Shown here one piece after another: positions 51,744-61,065 of a stretch of 64,000 nucleotides of DNA (the stretch's first letter is position 1; each line of letters opens with the position of its first letter). Source of the DNA: Rhodocyclaceae bacterium (lineage in GTDB: Bacteria > Pseudomonadota > Gammaproteobacteria > Burkholderiales > Rhodocyclaceae); NCBI GenBank assembly GCA_008080565.1, contig VIKE01000022.1, positions 17,025 through 81,024 of the forward strand, given 5' to 3'. The translations under genes and the position numbers were made by a program. Below the pieces are notes generated by a model. It saw only the letters and a program-made list of their open reading frames with translations. It searched no databases and was not told where the DNA came from.

Positions 51744-52388
51744 CTAGTGTTTCTCTGGCGGCTGCGGCGAAGCGTCCGGATTGTCGTCTTCTTCGAGAAA
51801 AAGCAGGTCCATGCTCAGCAGGCTGGTATCGGTCCCGAAGTGGCTCGGCTCCTCCGCTTCGTCGGCCGAGAGGGGTAAGTCGGAAGACGAAAATTCGATG
51901 AGGTTGCCAGGTTTGCTGTCGGGAAGTGGCGGATAAATCGCTTCTCCGGACGGTGGAGGGGCGATGGAGTGGGTAAATTCGATGACGTTGTCCGGCCTGG
52001 TCTCGATGGACTTGGTGATTTCGTCGGGCAACGGGACGCTCGGCGCATCCAGGATCACAGCGGGAAGAACCATGCCGTCGGGAGGTGTGGCACCCTTTTG
52101 CAGCAGCAGATCGGTAATGTCCCGATGCCCTTTTCTCAAAGCCAGGCGCAGTGGCGCTCCCGGGCCATCGCTGGCGATGGCGTCTGGATTGGCGCCTCGG
52201 TTGAGCAGCTCACGAACGATCGCCAGGTTCCCTTCAAAGCAGGCGGTACGTAGCGGCAAGCCGCTGTAGCCGTGCATGTCGGGCAGTTCGATGTCACCGC
52301 CATTGTCCAGCGCATTGAGCACGCCACTCAAGCTGCCTGAGTGGATTGCGTCAATCAGTTTGTTTCTTGTAAGACCTTTGACCGTCAT
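51744..52388 (-). CDS. Ankyrin-repeat protein
   Basis: HGYSGLPLRTACFEGNLAIVRELLNRGANPDA...GAPLRLALRKGHRDITDLLLQKGA. Confidence 0.82.
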   Translation of the reverse strand: MTVKGLTRNKLIDAIHSGSLSGVLNALDNGGDIELPDMHGYSGLPLRTACFEGNLAIVRELLNRGANPDAIASDGPGAPLRLALRKGHRDITDLLLQKGATPPDGMVLPAVILDAPSVPLPDEITKSIETRPDNVIEFTHSIAPPPSGEAIYPPLPDSKPGNLIEFSSSDLPLSADEAEEPSHFGTDTSLLSMDLLFLEEDDNPDASPQPPEKH

Positions 52389-52453
52389 TTTCCAGTTATC
52401 CCATAGGCCCCGGGAATTGTAGGGAATTGCCGGGGCTTTGGCGAGAACTGGCG

Positions 52454-53470
52454 TTATTTGAATCCGGCCCGGTCAAAAATGATCTGGGCTTTGGTCTGGT
52501 ACATGGCCAGATCTTTGACTGGCAGTTTGTCGGCCTTGAACTTGCCCATGGCATCCAGTGCCGGATTCGCCACTTTTACGCTGTCGACCGCAGGCCATTC
52601 GTTGTTGCCATCGGCGAAATAGCGCTGCGCCTGATCGGAGGCCAGGTATTCGAGGAACTGGATGGCCGCTTCGCGATGCGGCGCAGTCTTCAGCACGCCG
52701 CCGCCGGAAACGTTGATGTGGGCGCCATTTCCGCTCTGGTCCGGCCAGACGATGCCGACCCGCTCCATCATTTTCAGTTCTTCCACCTTGGTCGAGCGGA
52801 GCAGGCGAGCCACGTAGTAGGTATTCGAAATGGCGACGCCGCATTCGCCGGCTGCAACCGCCTTGATCTGGTCGGTGTCGCCGCCCTTCGGGGCGCGGGC
52901 GAAATTGGCGACCATGCCACGGGCCAGTTCTTCAGCCTTGGCTTCGCCTTGGTGAGCGATGATCGATGCCATCAGCGACAGGTTGTAGGGGTGCGAACCG
53001 GAGCGCGAGCAGAATTTGCCTTTGAGCTTCGGATTGGCCAGGTCGGCGTAGTTCTGCACGTCTTCCGGCTTGACTGCGAGCTTGTTGTAAACGATTACCC
53101 GCGCCCGTGTCGAAAACGAAAACCAGTCTTCGGTGCGCAAGTGGGCCGGGATGCGTGATTCGAGCAGCTTAGACGAAATCGGAGCAAACAGGCCAAGTTC
53201 ATGCGCTTTGGCCAGGCGGGCTGCATCAACGGTCAGGAAAATGTCGGCGGGGCTGTTGGCACCCTCGTTCTTGATCCGCTCGAGAAGTTCATCCTCCTTG
53301 CCTTCAATCCGGTTGATCTTGATGCCGGTCTGTTGCGTGAAGTTGGCATAGAGTGCCTCATCCGTCTGATAGTGGCGGGCGGAATACAGGTTGAGGATCT
53401 TTTCCTGCGCAAACGCAGGGCAGGCAACGGTAAAAGTTGCGGCGGCGATCAGGGCGGGCATCAGCTTCAT
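52454..53470 (-). CDS. Fe3+ ABC transporter substrate-binding protein (FbpA family)
   Basis: LNLYSARHYQTDEALYANFTQQTGIKINRIEGKEDELLERI. Confidence 0.93.
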   Translation of the reverse strand: MKLMPALIAAATFTVACPAFAQEKILNLYSARHYQTDEALYANFTQQTGIKINRIEGKEDELLERIKNEGANSPADIFLTVDAARLAKAHELGLFAPISSKLLESRIPAHLRTEDWFSFSTRARVIVYNKLAVKPEDVQNYADLANPKLKGKFCSRSGSHPYNLSLMASIIAHQGEAKAEELARGMVANFARAPKGGDTDQIKAVAAGECGVAISNTYYVARLLRSTKVEELKMMERVGIVWPDQSGNGAHINVSGGGVLKTAPHREAAIQFLEYLASDQAQRYFADGNNEWPAVDSVKVANPALDAMGKFKADKLPVKDLAMYQTKAQIIFDRAGFK

Positions 53471-53527
53471 GCAGGAACTCCGGCAGGATATGAGAATGGC
53501 CTCAGTTTACTTGCTGCGGGAAAATAT

Positions 53528-53546
53528 GTAAATGAGAATGATTATC
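53528..53546. promoter_or_regulatory. Fur box upstream of fbpA-like gene
   Basis: GTAAATGAGAATGATTATC, 15/19 to the Fur consensus. Confidence 0.75.
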
Positions 53547-53562
53547 TTCTTTGGGTGTAAAA

Positions 53563-53583
53563 AAAGCGGCTCGAAGCCGCTTT
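53563..53583 (-). terminator. Terminator downstream of the NlpC/P60 gene
   Basis: AAAGCGGCT-TCG-AGCCGCTTTTTTT on the minus strand. Confidence 0.75.
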
Positions 53584-53586
53584 CGT

Positions 53587-54096
53587 CTAGTTACCTTCGA
53601 GTATTCGTCGCGCCCCGTTGTAGCGGGTCATCCAGTAGTTGCTCTCCATGCTTTCAACGCGTACTTCGGCGCCTTTGCGCGGAGCATGCAGGAAATGGTT
53701 GTCGCCGAGATAAATGCCGACGTGCGAAAAGGTGCGGCGCATGGTGTTGAAAAAGACCAGATCGCCTGGCTTCAACTGGTTGGCATCGACCTGCTGGCCG
53801 ACTTCGCTCATTTCGCGGGCGGTGCGTGGTAGCGAGGTGCCGGTGCTGTCCTTGAACACCAGACGGACGAAACCGCTGCAGTCCAGACCGCTGTCTTCGT
53901 CGTTGCCGCCCCAGCGATAACGAACGCCAACCAGCTTCAGACCTTGCAGGATGACATCCTGAGCGGCGTTGGTGTAACGTTCAAAAAATGACTGTTGTTC
54001 TTCTGGCTTGCGAATCGATTCTGCTGCCGATGGCGCACTGATCCCGCCGACGAGCAGCGAGGAGGCGAGCAGAAGCGAAACCAGTACTTTATGCAT
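53587..54096 (-). CDS. NlpC/P60 (C40) cell-wall peptidase
   Basis: YRWGGNDEDSGLDCSGFVRLVF...LKPGDLVFFNT...FSHVGIYLGDNHFLHAP. Confidence 0.92.
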   Translation of the reverse strand: MHKVLVSLLLASSLLVGGISAPSAAESIRKPEEQQSFFERYTNAAQDVILQGLKLVGVRYRWGGNDEDSGLDCSGFVRLVFKDSTGTSLPRTAREMSEVGQQVDANQLKPGDLVFFNTMRRTFSHVGIYLGDNHFLHAPRKGAEVRVESMESNYWMTRYNGARRILEGN

Positions 54097-54215
54097 AGCG
54101 GCGAAATATATTTGAAAAGTAGTCGGCTGTAAAGGCGATGAAAATTCAGCATCTGCAACTATGTTCATAGTCTGTAATTATGAATACAATTTCGTTCCCA
54201 AGGCGCGAGGCAAAC

Positions 54216-55211
54216 ATGGATTCCTTCAAGGCACTGCTGATTGAAGAATGCGATGGCAAGGTGAGCAGTGGCTTTGTCCAGATGGACGAAAGCGGGCTTG
54301 ATGCCGGGAACGTGACGATCAAGGTTGCCTATTCGAGCATCAATTACAAGGATGCGCTGGCCGCAACGGGGGCCGGCAAGATCATTCGGCGCTTTCCATG
54401 CGTCGGGGGCATCGACCTCTCCGGAACGGTGATCGAGAGTGGCGATGCACGCTTCAAGCCGGGCGATCCGGTGATTGCCACGAGTTTTGATATCGGCGTC
54501 GCGCATCACGGCGGCTATGCCGAATTCGCCCGGGTGCCGGGTGACTGGGTGGTGCCGTTGCCGGCCGGCCTGTCGCTCTATGATGCGATGGCCTTGGGCA
54601 CCGCCGGGTTTACCGCGGCGCTGGCCATTGTCCGCATGGAAGAAAACGGTTTGCGACCGAGCAAGGGGCCGGTCATCGTCACCGGCGCCACCGGCGGCGT
54701 CGGTAGCCTGGCGGTCGATATGCTGGCCAGGATTGGTTATCACGTGGTGGCGCTGACCGGCAAGGAGAGCGAAGCGGATTACTTGCGTGGCCTGGGGGCC
54801 GCCGAGGTCATGCTGCGCCAGAGTCTGGACCTGTCGAAAATCAGGCCGCTGGATCGGGCGCGCTGGGCGGGGGCCGTGGACAATCTCGGGGGGGATGTTC
54901 TGGCCTGGATCGCCAGCACCATGGAGCAGGGCGGCACTATCGCCAGCATCGGGCTGGCGGCCAGCATGTCGCTGAACACGACGGTGGCGCCTTTTATCCT
55001 GCGTGGGGTTTCCTTGCTCGGCGTCGATTCGGGCTATATCCGGGAGCCTTATCGGAGCGGTGTCTGGCAACGTCTGGCCAGCGATTTGCGTCCACCACAT
55101 TTGGCCGCGATGTCGCGCCGGATTCCGTTTGACGATCTGCCGGCCACTTTCGGTGATTACATTGCCGGACAGGCCAAGGGGCGAGTGGTGGTGGACATTG
55201 GCGGAGGCTGA
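54216..55211 (+). CDS. YhdH/AcuI-type zinc-independent oxidoreductase
   Basis: YSSINYKDALAATGAGKIIRRFPCVGGIDLSGTV; VTGATGGVGSLAVDML. Confidence 0.9.
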   Translation: MDSFKALLIEECDGKVSSGFVQMDESGLDAGNVTIKVAYSSINYKDALAATGAGKIIRRFPCVGGIDLSGTVIESGDARFKPGDPVIATSFDIGVAHHGGYAEFARVPGDWVVPLPAGLSLYDAMALGTAGFTAALAIVRMEENGLRPSKGPVIVTGATGGVGSLAVDMLARIGYHVVALTGKESEADYLRGLGAAEVMLRQSLDLSKIRPLDRARWAGAVDNLGGDVLAWIASTMEQGGTIASIGLAASMSLNTTVAPFILRGVSLLGVDSGYIREPYRSGVWQRLASDLRPPHLAAMSRRIPFDDLPATFGDYIAGQAKGRVVVDIGGG

Positions 55212-55212
55212 C

Positions 55213-56328
55213 GTGGCCGAGTTGCCGCGCATTCTGGTGGTCGATGACTCACGGGTGGTCAGAATATCGCTCATTCAGCATTTGAAGGGGCAGTACGAGG
55301 TTCGGGAGGAGGGTGACGGCGAAGCGGCGTGGCAGACGCTGGTGCTCGATCACTCCATTCGCGCTGTGATATCCGATCTGCAGATGCCGAAACTGAATGG
55401 TTACGAGTTGCTGGAACGCGTCCGCACGTCGAAGCTGCGACGCTTGCAGCAATTGCCGTTCATTCTGGTTTCCGGCGAGGAAACTGAGGAGGAGCGGGCC
55501 AAGGCCAAGGCGCTTGGCGTTTCCGATTTCGTCACCAAGGGCGCGGGGTGTACGGAGCTTTTGACCCGTCTGAATAACTTGCTGGTCTTGACTGACGCCA
55601 AGGAACATCTTGATGCCAGTCGCGAGCATATGGTTCAGGATCCGGCCAGCGGGTTGTTTACCAGAAAATATCTGGAATTGCAGGCGGCTCAGGCGATGTC
55701 GCATGCCACCCGACATGGCGTCGATGTCAGCGTGATGGTGCTTGGCTTCGATGGCTACGAAAAGATGTGCGAGCGGCTTGGGAGTCTGGTTGCCGAGGAA
55801 GTCGGTAACCGCTTTGCCAAGATGCTGAGTGCCAAGATGCGCCAGGAAGACAGTCTTGGCCATTTTGGTGCCGGGCAGTATTCAGTTGTTTCGCCGGGGA
55901 CTGCTCCGGCGTTTTGTGCGACTTTTGCCGAACGGGTGCGCGAAGCGGTCGAGGTGGCGCGTTTGTCGGTTCAGGGGCAGACCGTAGCGCTGACGGTCAG
56001 TGTCGGCCTGGCCAGTGTGCCGACCGATTTGGTGACTTCGGCCGGGGCGCTGCTTGATCTGGCCGGTGAGCGCATGCATGCCGCCATGCGGGCGGGGGGG
56101 AACCGAACAGAGTCAGGCGGCGTTTCGCCTGCCTCGAGGCCGATTTCCATTCACCACGCGCTGGAGTTGCTTGCCGCCAATCGGTTGGCGCCGGTGATTC
56201 CGCATCTACCGTCGCTGGCCGAGCGCTTGTTGCCGTTGATGAAACTGATGAATCAGGAACTCGATTTGGCTTTGCCGGTGGCAGAGATTGAACGTCTTTT
56301 GAGTGAACGGAAATCTCAAAATAATTAG
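55213..56328 (+). CDS. Response regulator with degenerate GGDEF domain
   Basis: GTG start; RILVVDDSRVVRISLIQHL...VISDLQMPKLNGYELLERV; GGDEF-like region with HFGAGQYSVV. Confidence 0.8.
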   Translation: MAELPRILVVDDSRVVRISLIQHLKGQYEVREEGDGEAAWQTLVLDHSIRAVISDLQMPKLNGYELLERVRTSKLRRLQQLPFILVSGEETEEERAKAKALGVSDFVTKGAGCTELLTRLNNLLVLTDAKEHLDASREHMVQDPASGLFTRKYLELQAAQAMSHATRHGVDVSVMVLGFDGYEKMCERLGSLVAEEVGNRFAKMLSAKMRQEDSLGHFGAGQYSVVSPGTAPAFCATFAERVREAVEVARLSVQGQTVALTVSVGLASVPTDLVTSAGALLDLAGERMHAAMRAGGNRTESGGVSPASRPISIHHALELLAANRLAPVIPHLPSLAERLLPLMKLMNQELDLALPVAEIERLLSERKSQNN

Positions 56329-56375
56329 TCCGTTCTGTATTTTGTTGTGCAGGAATTTTAGCTAGAGGGATTTTT

Positions 56376-58268
56376 ATGGCGACGTACAAGGAGTTTCATC
56401 AGTATTCCATCGAAAAACCGAACGAGTTCTGGACCGAGCAGGCCCAACTCGTGGATTGGAAGGAGCCGTTCACCCAGGTGTGCGACTATTCCCGTCCGCC
56501 GTTTGCCAAATGGTTCGTCGGTGGCAAGACCAATCTGTGCCACAACGCGGTTGACCGTCACGCGGCCAAGCGTCCGAACGACCGGGCGCTGATCTTCATT
56601 TCGACCGAAACCGATGAAGAAACGGTCTACAGCTTTGCCGAACTGCAGCGCGAAATCGAGCGCATGGCGGCGATATACCAGAGTCTCGGTGTCAAGAAGG
56701 GCGACCGCGTCCTGATCTACATGCCGATGATCGCCCAGGCAACCTTTGCCATCCTGGCCGCAACGCGCATTGGCGCCATCCACTCGGTGGTCTTCGGCGG
56801 CTTTGCCTCCGGTTCGCTGGCCACCCGCATCGACGACGCCAAGCCGGTGCTGATCGTTTCGTCCGACGCCGGCATGCGTGGCGGCAAGGCGGTTCCGTAC
56901 AAGCACCTGCTCGACGAAGCCATCGAGCTGGCCGAACACAAGCCGGCCAAGGTGCTGATGGTCGATCGTGGTCTGGACAAGGCTTTCAACAAGGTTGCCG
57001 GTCGCGATGTCGATTACGCTACCGAACGCGCCAAGTTCATGGATGCCAAGGTGCCGTGCGAATGGCTGGAGTCTTCCGAGCCGTCCTACATCCTCTACAC
57101 CTCCGGCACGACCGGCAAGCCGAAGGGCGTCCAGCGCGACACCGGCGGTTATGCCGTGGCGCTGGCTTCGTCGATGAAGCACATCTACTGCGGCGGCGAA
57201 GGCGAAACCTTCTTCTCCACCTCCGACATTGGCTGGGTGGTCGGTCACTCCTACATCATCTATGGCCCGCTGATCGCCGGCATGGCCACCGTGATGTACG
57301 AAGGCACGCCGCTGCGTCCGGATGCCGGCATCTGGTGGAAGATCGTCGAGAAGTACAAGGTCACCGTGATGTTCTCGGCGCCGACCGCGGCTCGCGTGCT
57401 GAAGAAGCAGGATCCGGCCTTCATGCACAAGTACGACCTGTCGTCGCTCAAGCACATCTTCATGGCCGGCGAGCCGCTCGACCAGCCGACCCACGAGTGG
57501 TTCATGACCGAACTGCAAAAGCCGGTCATCGACAACTACTGGCAGACCGAAACGGGCTGGCCGATGCTGGCCGCGCTGCCGGGCGTTGAGCAGACCCCGA
57601 TCAAGTACGGTTCGCCGTCCTTCCCGGTCTATGGCTACAACCTGCAGATTTTCCGCGAAGATGGCTCGGTCTGCGGTGCCAACGAGAAGGGCATCGCCGC
57701 GGTCATTCCGCCGCTGCCGCCAGGCTGTCTGTCCACCGTCTGGGGGCAGGACGACCGTTTTGTCAGCACCTACTTCACCCTGTTCAAGGAGCCGCTGGTT
57801 TATTCCTCATACGACTGGGCGATCAAGGATGAAGACGGTTACTTCACCATCCTTGGCCGGACTGACGACGTGATCAACGTTGCCGGTCACCGTCTGGGCA
57901 CCCGTGAGATCGAAGAAGCCATCCAGAACCACCCGGCGATCGCCGAAGTGGCCGTGGTCGGTGTCGAGGACAAGCTCAAGGGCCAGGTGCCGATGGCGTT
58001 CGCTGTCGTTAAGGATGCCTCCAAGCTTTCATCGCCGGAACTGATCAAGGCGCTGGAGAAGGAAGTCTTCGGTACGGTCGACAGCATTCTCGGCGCCATT
58101 GGCCGTCCGGCCCGTGTGCATTTCGTGACCGGTCTGCCCAAGACCCGTTCCGGCAAGATGCTGCGCCGTTCGCTGCAGGCGCTGGCCGAAGGCCGTGATC
58201 CGGGCGATCTGACGACCATCGACGATCCGTCGACGCTGGAGCAGATCAAGAACGCGCTGGCCAGCTAA
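56376..58268 (+). CDS. prpE: Propionyl-CoA synthetase-like acyl-CoA synthetase
   Basis: 630 aa; YILYTSGTTGKPKGVQRDTGGYAVAL, GRTDDVINVAGHRLGTREIEEA, KTRSGKMLRR. Confidence 0.9.
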   Translation: MATYKEFHQYSIEKPNEFWTEQAQLVDWKEPFTQVCDYSRPPFAKWFVGGKTNLCHNAVDRHAAKRPNDRALIFISTETDEETVYSFAELQREIERMAAIYQSLGVKKGDRVLIYMPMIAQATFAILAATRIGAIHSVVFGGFASGSLATRIDDAKPVLIVSSDAGMRGGKAVPYKHLLDEAIELAEHKPAKVLMVDRGLDKAFNKVAGRDVDYATERAKFMDAKVPCEWLESSEPSYILYTSGTTGKPKGVQRDTGGYAVALASSMKHIYCGGEGETFFSTSDIGWVVGHSYIIYGPLIAGMATVMYEGTPLRPDAGIWWKIVEKYKVTVMFSAPTAARVLKKQDPAFMHKYDLSSLKHIFMAGEPLDQPTHEWFMTELQKPVIDNYWQTETGWPMLAALPGVEQTPIKYGSPSFPVYGYNLQIFREDGSVCGANEKGIAAVIPPLPPGCLSTVWGQDDRFVSTYFTLFKEPLVYSSYDWAIKDEDGYFTILGRTDDVINVAGHRLGTREIEEAIQNHPAIAEVAVVGVEDKLKGQVPMAFAVVKDASKLSSPELIKALEKEVFGTVDSILGAIGRPARVHFVTGLPKTRSGKMLRRSLQALAEGRDPGDLTTIDDPSTLEQIKNALAS

Positions 58269-58288
58269 GCGTCGTTCTCGTCTTATCA

Positions 58289-58319
58289 AGCCCGCCGATG
58301 CGAATCGGCGGGCTTTTTT
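58289..58319 (+). terminator. Rho-independent terminator of prpE
   Basis: AAGCCCGCCGAT-GCGA-ATCGGCGGGCTTTTTT. Confidence 0.9.
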
Positions 58320-58327
58320 ACGTGCGC

Positions 58328-58366
58328 CATTTCAATTTTGGCCATTTTTTCCGGTTGACCGTGGAA
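58328..58366 (+). repeat. Dispersed-repeat copy 12 (closest to consensus)
   Basis: CATTTCAATTTTGGCCATTTTTTCCGGTTGACCGTGGAA directly after the prpE terminator. Confidence 0.92.
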
Positions 58367-58463
58367 GTCTGCGCAATGACGGCGTTTGCTTCGGCGTCAC
58401 AATCCGTCCGAGGGTCGGGTGGTAGAATGCCCGCCAACTGAAGCTTTCTGTGGTTTTTGAAAA

Positions 58464-59966
58464 ATGATTTACGAAACCGTTGCCGCCGTCGATCTGGGCT
58501 CCAACAGCTTCCGCCTGCAGGTCGGGCGGGTGGTGGATAACCAGATTTACACGCTGGACTCCATGAAGGAGCCGGTTCGCCTGGCCTCCGGATTGATGGC
58601 TGACAAGCGCCTCGATGCGCCGGCCCAGGCTCGCGCCCTGGACGCGCTGCGCCGTTTTGGCGAACGCTTGGGTGGGCTGGACAAAGGGGCGGTGCGGGCC
58701 GTGGCGACCAATACGCTGCGCGTAGCCAAGAATGCCTTCGAGTTCCTGCCGCTGGCCGAAGAGGCGCTCGGCTTCCCCATCGAAGTCATCGCCGGTCGCG
58801 AAGAGGCTCGCCTGATCTACATCGGCGCCTCCCATTCACTGCCATCGGCGGCGCACAAGCGCTTGGTCATCGACATCGGCGGCGGGTCCACCGAATTCAT
58901 TATCGGCAAGCGTCACGAGCCACAGCTCATGGAGTCGCTGTACATGGGCTGCGTCAGCTACACGCTGCGTTTTTTCCCCGATCGCAAGATCGACCGCAAG
59001 CGCCTGCGCGAGGCGCAGGTGGCGGCAGCCAAGGAAATCGAGCTGATTGCGGCCGATTATCAGCGCTTGGGCTGGAAGGAGGCCATTGGCTCCTCCGGTT
59101 CGGCGCGGGCGATTGCCGATGTGCTCGAACTGAACGGCCTGAATCCGAACAACGAAAGCGGCATCACCCGGGTCGGGCTGGACAAGCTATGCAATCTGCT
59201 CATCAAGGCCGGTTCGGCCGAAGCGCTCGACCTGCCCGGGGTCAAGGGCGACCGCCTGCCGGTATTCCCGGGTGGCGTGGCGATCATGTCGGCGATTTTC
59301 GAAGAGCTCAACATCGAAAAAATGTCCTATGCCGACGGGGCTTTGCGCCTGGGCGTGCTCTACGACCTGCTCGGCCGCTTTCATCATCACGATATGCGGG
59401 ATTCGACCGTGGCCCAGTTCCGTCGGCGCTATCAGGTCGAAGGCGACCAGGTCGAGCGGGTCGAAGCGACGGCGCTCTCGGCTCTGACCCAGTTGTTTGA
59501 CGGCGTGCCGGGCGAGGCTGATGTCCAGTTCCTGTCGTGGGCCTGCCGCCTGCATGAAATCGGCATTTCCGTGGCGCACAACGCCTATCACAAGCATGGC
59601 GCCTACATCCTGACCTACGCCGACATGCCAGGCTTCTCCAAGAAGGATCAGGCGCGGCTGGCCATGGTGGTACTCGGCCATCGCGGCAAACTCGAAAAAC
59701 TGGGGGCGATTCCCGCGGTCGACAGCGCCTGGGACCTCATTTTCTGCCTGCGCCTGGCGGTCCTGCTGCACCGTACGCGCGATGACCGGGCCATTCCTGC
59801 CTGGCGCGCCAGCCGTGGGGCGAACGGCTATGTTATCGAAGTCCCTGCTGACTGGCTGGCCGCCAATCCGTGGACAGCTGCCGCTTTCGGCGAAGAGGCC
59901 AGCGTCTGGAAACAGCTTGGGCGGGACTACATCCTCCACTCTAAGCCGACGAGGAAAATTGCATGA
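58464..59966 (+). CDS. ppx: Exopolyphosphatase (Ppx/GppA)
   Basis: AVDLGSNSFRLQVGRV, RLVIDIGGGSTEFIIGK. Confidence 0.93.
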   Translation: MIYETVAAVDLGSNSFRLQVGRVVDNQIYTLDSMKEPVRLASGLMADKRLDAPAQARALDALRRFGERLGGLDKGAVRAVATNTLRVAKNAFEFLPLAEEALGFPIEVIAGREEARLIYIGASHSLPSAAHKRLVIDIGGGSTEFIIGKRHEPQLMESLYMGCVSYTLRFFPDRKIDRKRLREAQVAAAKEIELIAADYQRLGWKEAIGSSGSARAIADVLELNGLNPNNESGITRVGLDKLCNLLIKAGSAEALDLPGVKGDRLPVFPGGVAIMSAIFEELNIEKMSYADGALRLGVLYDLLGRFHHHDMRDSTVAQFRRRYQVEGDQVERVEATALSALTQLFDGVPGEADVQFLSWACRLHEIGISVAHNAYHKHGAYILTYADMPGFSKKDQARLAMVVLGHRGKLEKLGAIPAVDSAWDLIFCLRLAVLLHRTRDDRAIPAWRASRGANGYVIEVPADWLAANPWTAAAFGEEASVWKQLGRDYILHSKPTRKIA

Positions 59967-61063
59967 GCGAATCCCCGTGCTTGCTGGTCGAGCCGGGGAG
60001 AGTGGTGCTGTCCGGTTGCTGGACGCTAGCCGAAATGCTGCCTCAAATGCCGGCCTTGCAGGCCGATCTGGCAGCTTGTTCAAGCGGTATCGAACACTGG
60101 GATTTGTCGCCGGTAACGCGGCTGGATAGTGCTGCAGCCGTCCTGTTGTGGCGTACCTGGGGGGCGACGTGGCCGCCTGGACTGATCGCTGGGAAACTCC
60201 ACCGGCAGGTGCTTCAGCGGGTGGCCGAATTGCCTCTGGAAATTCCGGCACTGGCCAGACCCCGAGCCCGGTTCCCCGAACTCGTCGGTGCCTTGGTGCT
60301 CAAGGCTGTCGTCAACCTGCGCGGCATGATCGCCATGTTCGGCCAGTTGCTGCTCGATACGGCCTATCTCTTCCGCCATCCGCAGGATGTGCCTTGGAAA
60401 GAAATTACCGCCAATGTCTACAAGTCGGGGGCGCAGGCGCTGGCTGTCACCGCGCTGGTTGGCTTCCTGATCGGGGTGACGATCAGCTATCTGTCGGCGT
60501 TGCAGCTCAAGAGCTTTGGGGCCGATCTGTTCATCGTCAATATTCTCGGCATCTCGATCATTCGCGAGTTGGGGCCGGTGCTCGTCGCCGTGCTGGTCGC
60601 CGGTCGTTCCGGTTCGGCGATGACGGCGCAAATCGGCGTGATGCGGGTAACCGAGGAAATCGACGTGCTGTCGACGATGGGCATTTCGCGCAGCATCCGT
60701 ATCGTTTTACCCAAAATTTTCGGGTTGACCGTGGCAATGCCTCTGCTTGTGCTGTGGACCTCCGCCGTGGCGCTCTTCGGAGGCATGCTGGCCGCGCTGC
60801 TTCAGCTTGACCTGTCCCTCGTCTATTTTCTCGACAACCTGCCGCGCGCCGTGCCGGTCTCCAATCTCGTCATCGGCCTGAGCAAGGGGGTTGTCTTCGG
60901 CTTCGTCATCGCCGTCGTCGCCTGCCACTTCGGCCTGCACGTCAAACCCAATACCGAGAGCCTGTCGGCCAATACGACCAGTGCCGTGGTGACGGCGATT
61001 ACCACGGTCATTCTTTTCGATGCAGTTTTCGCCGTGTTCACACGGAACATTGGTGTGCCCTAG
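59963..61063 (+). CDS. MlaE family ABC permease with N-terminal STAS-like domain
   Basis: STAS-like WDLSPVTRLDSAAAVLLWR; MlaE motifs SIIRELGPVLVAVLVAGRSGSAMTAQIGVMRVTEEIDVL. Confidence 0.9.
   Translation: MSESPCLLVEPGRVVLSGCWTLAEMLPQMPALQADLAACSSGIEHWDLSPVTRLDSAAAVLLWRTWGATWPPGLIAGKLHRQVLQRVAELPLEIPALARPRARFPELVGALVLKAVVNLRGMIAMFGQLLLDTAYLFRHPQDVPWKEITANVYKSGAQALAVTALVGFLIGVTISYLSALQLKSFGADLFIVNILGISIIRELGPVLVAVLVAGRSGSAMTAQIGVMRVTEEIDVLSTMGISRSIRIVLPKIFGLTVAMPLLVLWTSAVALFGGMLAALLQLDLSLVYFLDNLPRAVPVSNLVIGLSKGVVFGFVIAVVACHFGLHVKPNTESLSANTTSAVVTAITTVILFDAVFAVFTRNIGVP
60701..60737 (+). repeat. Dispersed-repeat copy 13, inside the mlaE CDS
   Basis: ATCGTTTTACCCAAAATTTTCGGGTTGACCGTGGCAA. Confidence 0.75.
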
Positions 61064-61065
61064 CC

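Noticed and set aside
56549-56566. GCGGTTGACCGTCACG in prpE
   Set aside because: Explained by the protein sequence NAVDRHA; flanks do not match the repeat.
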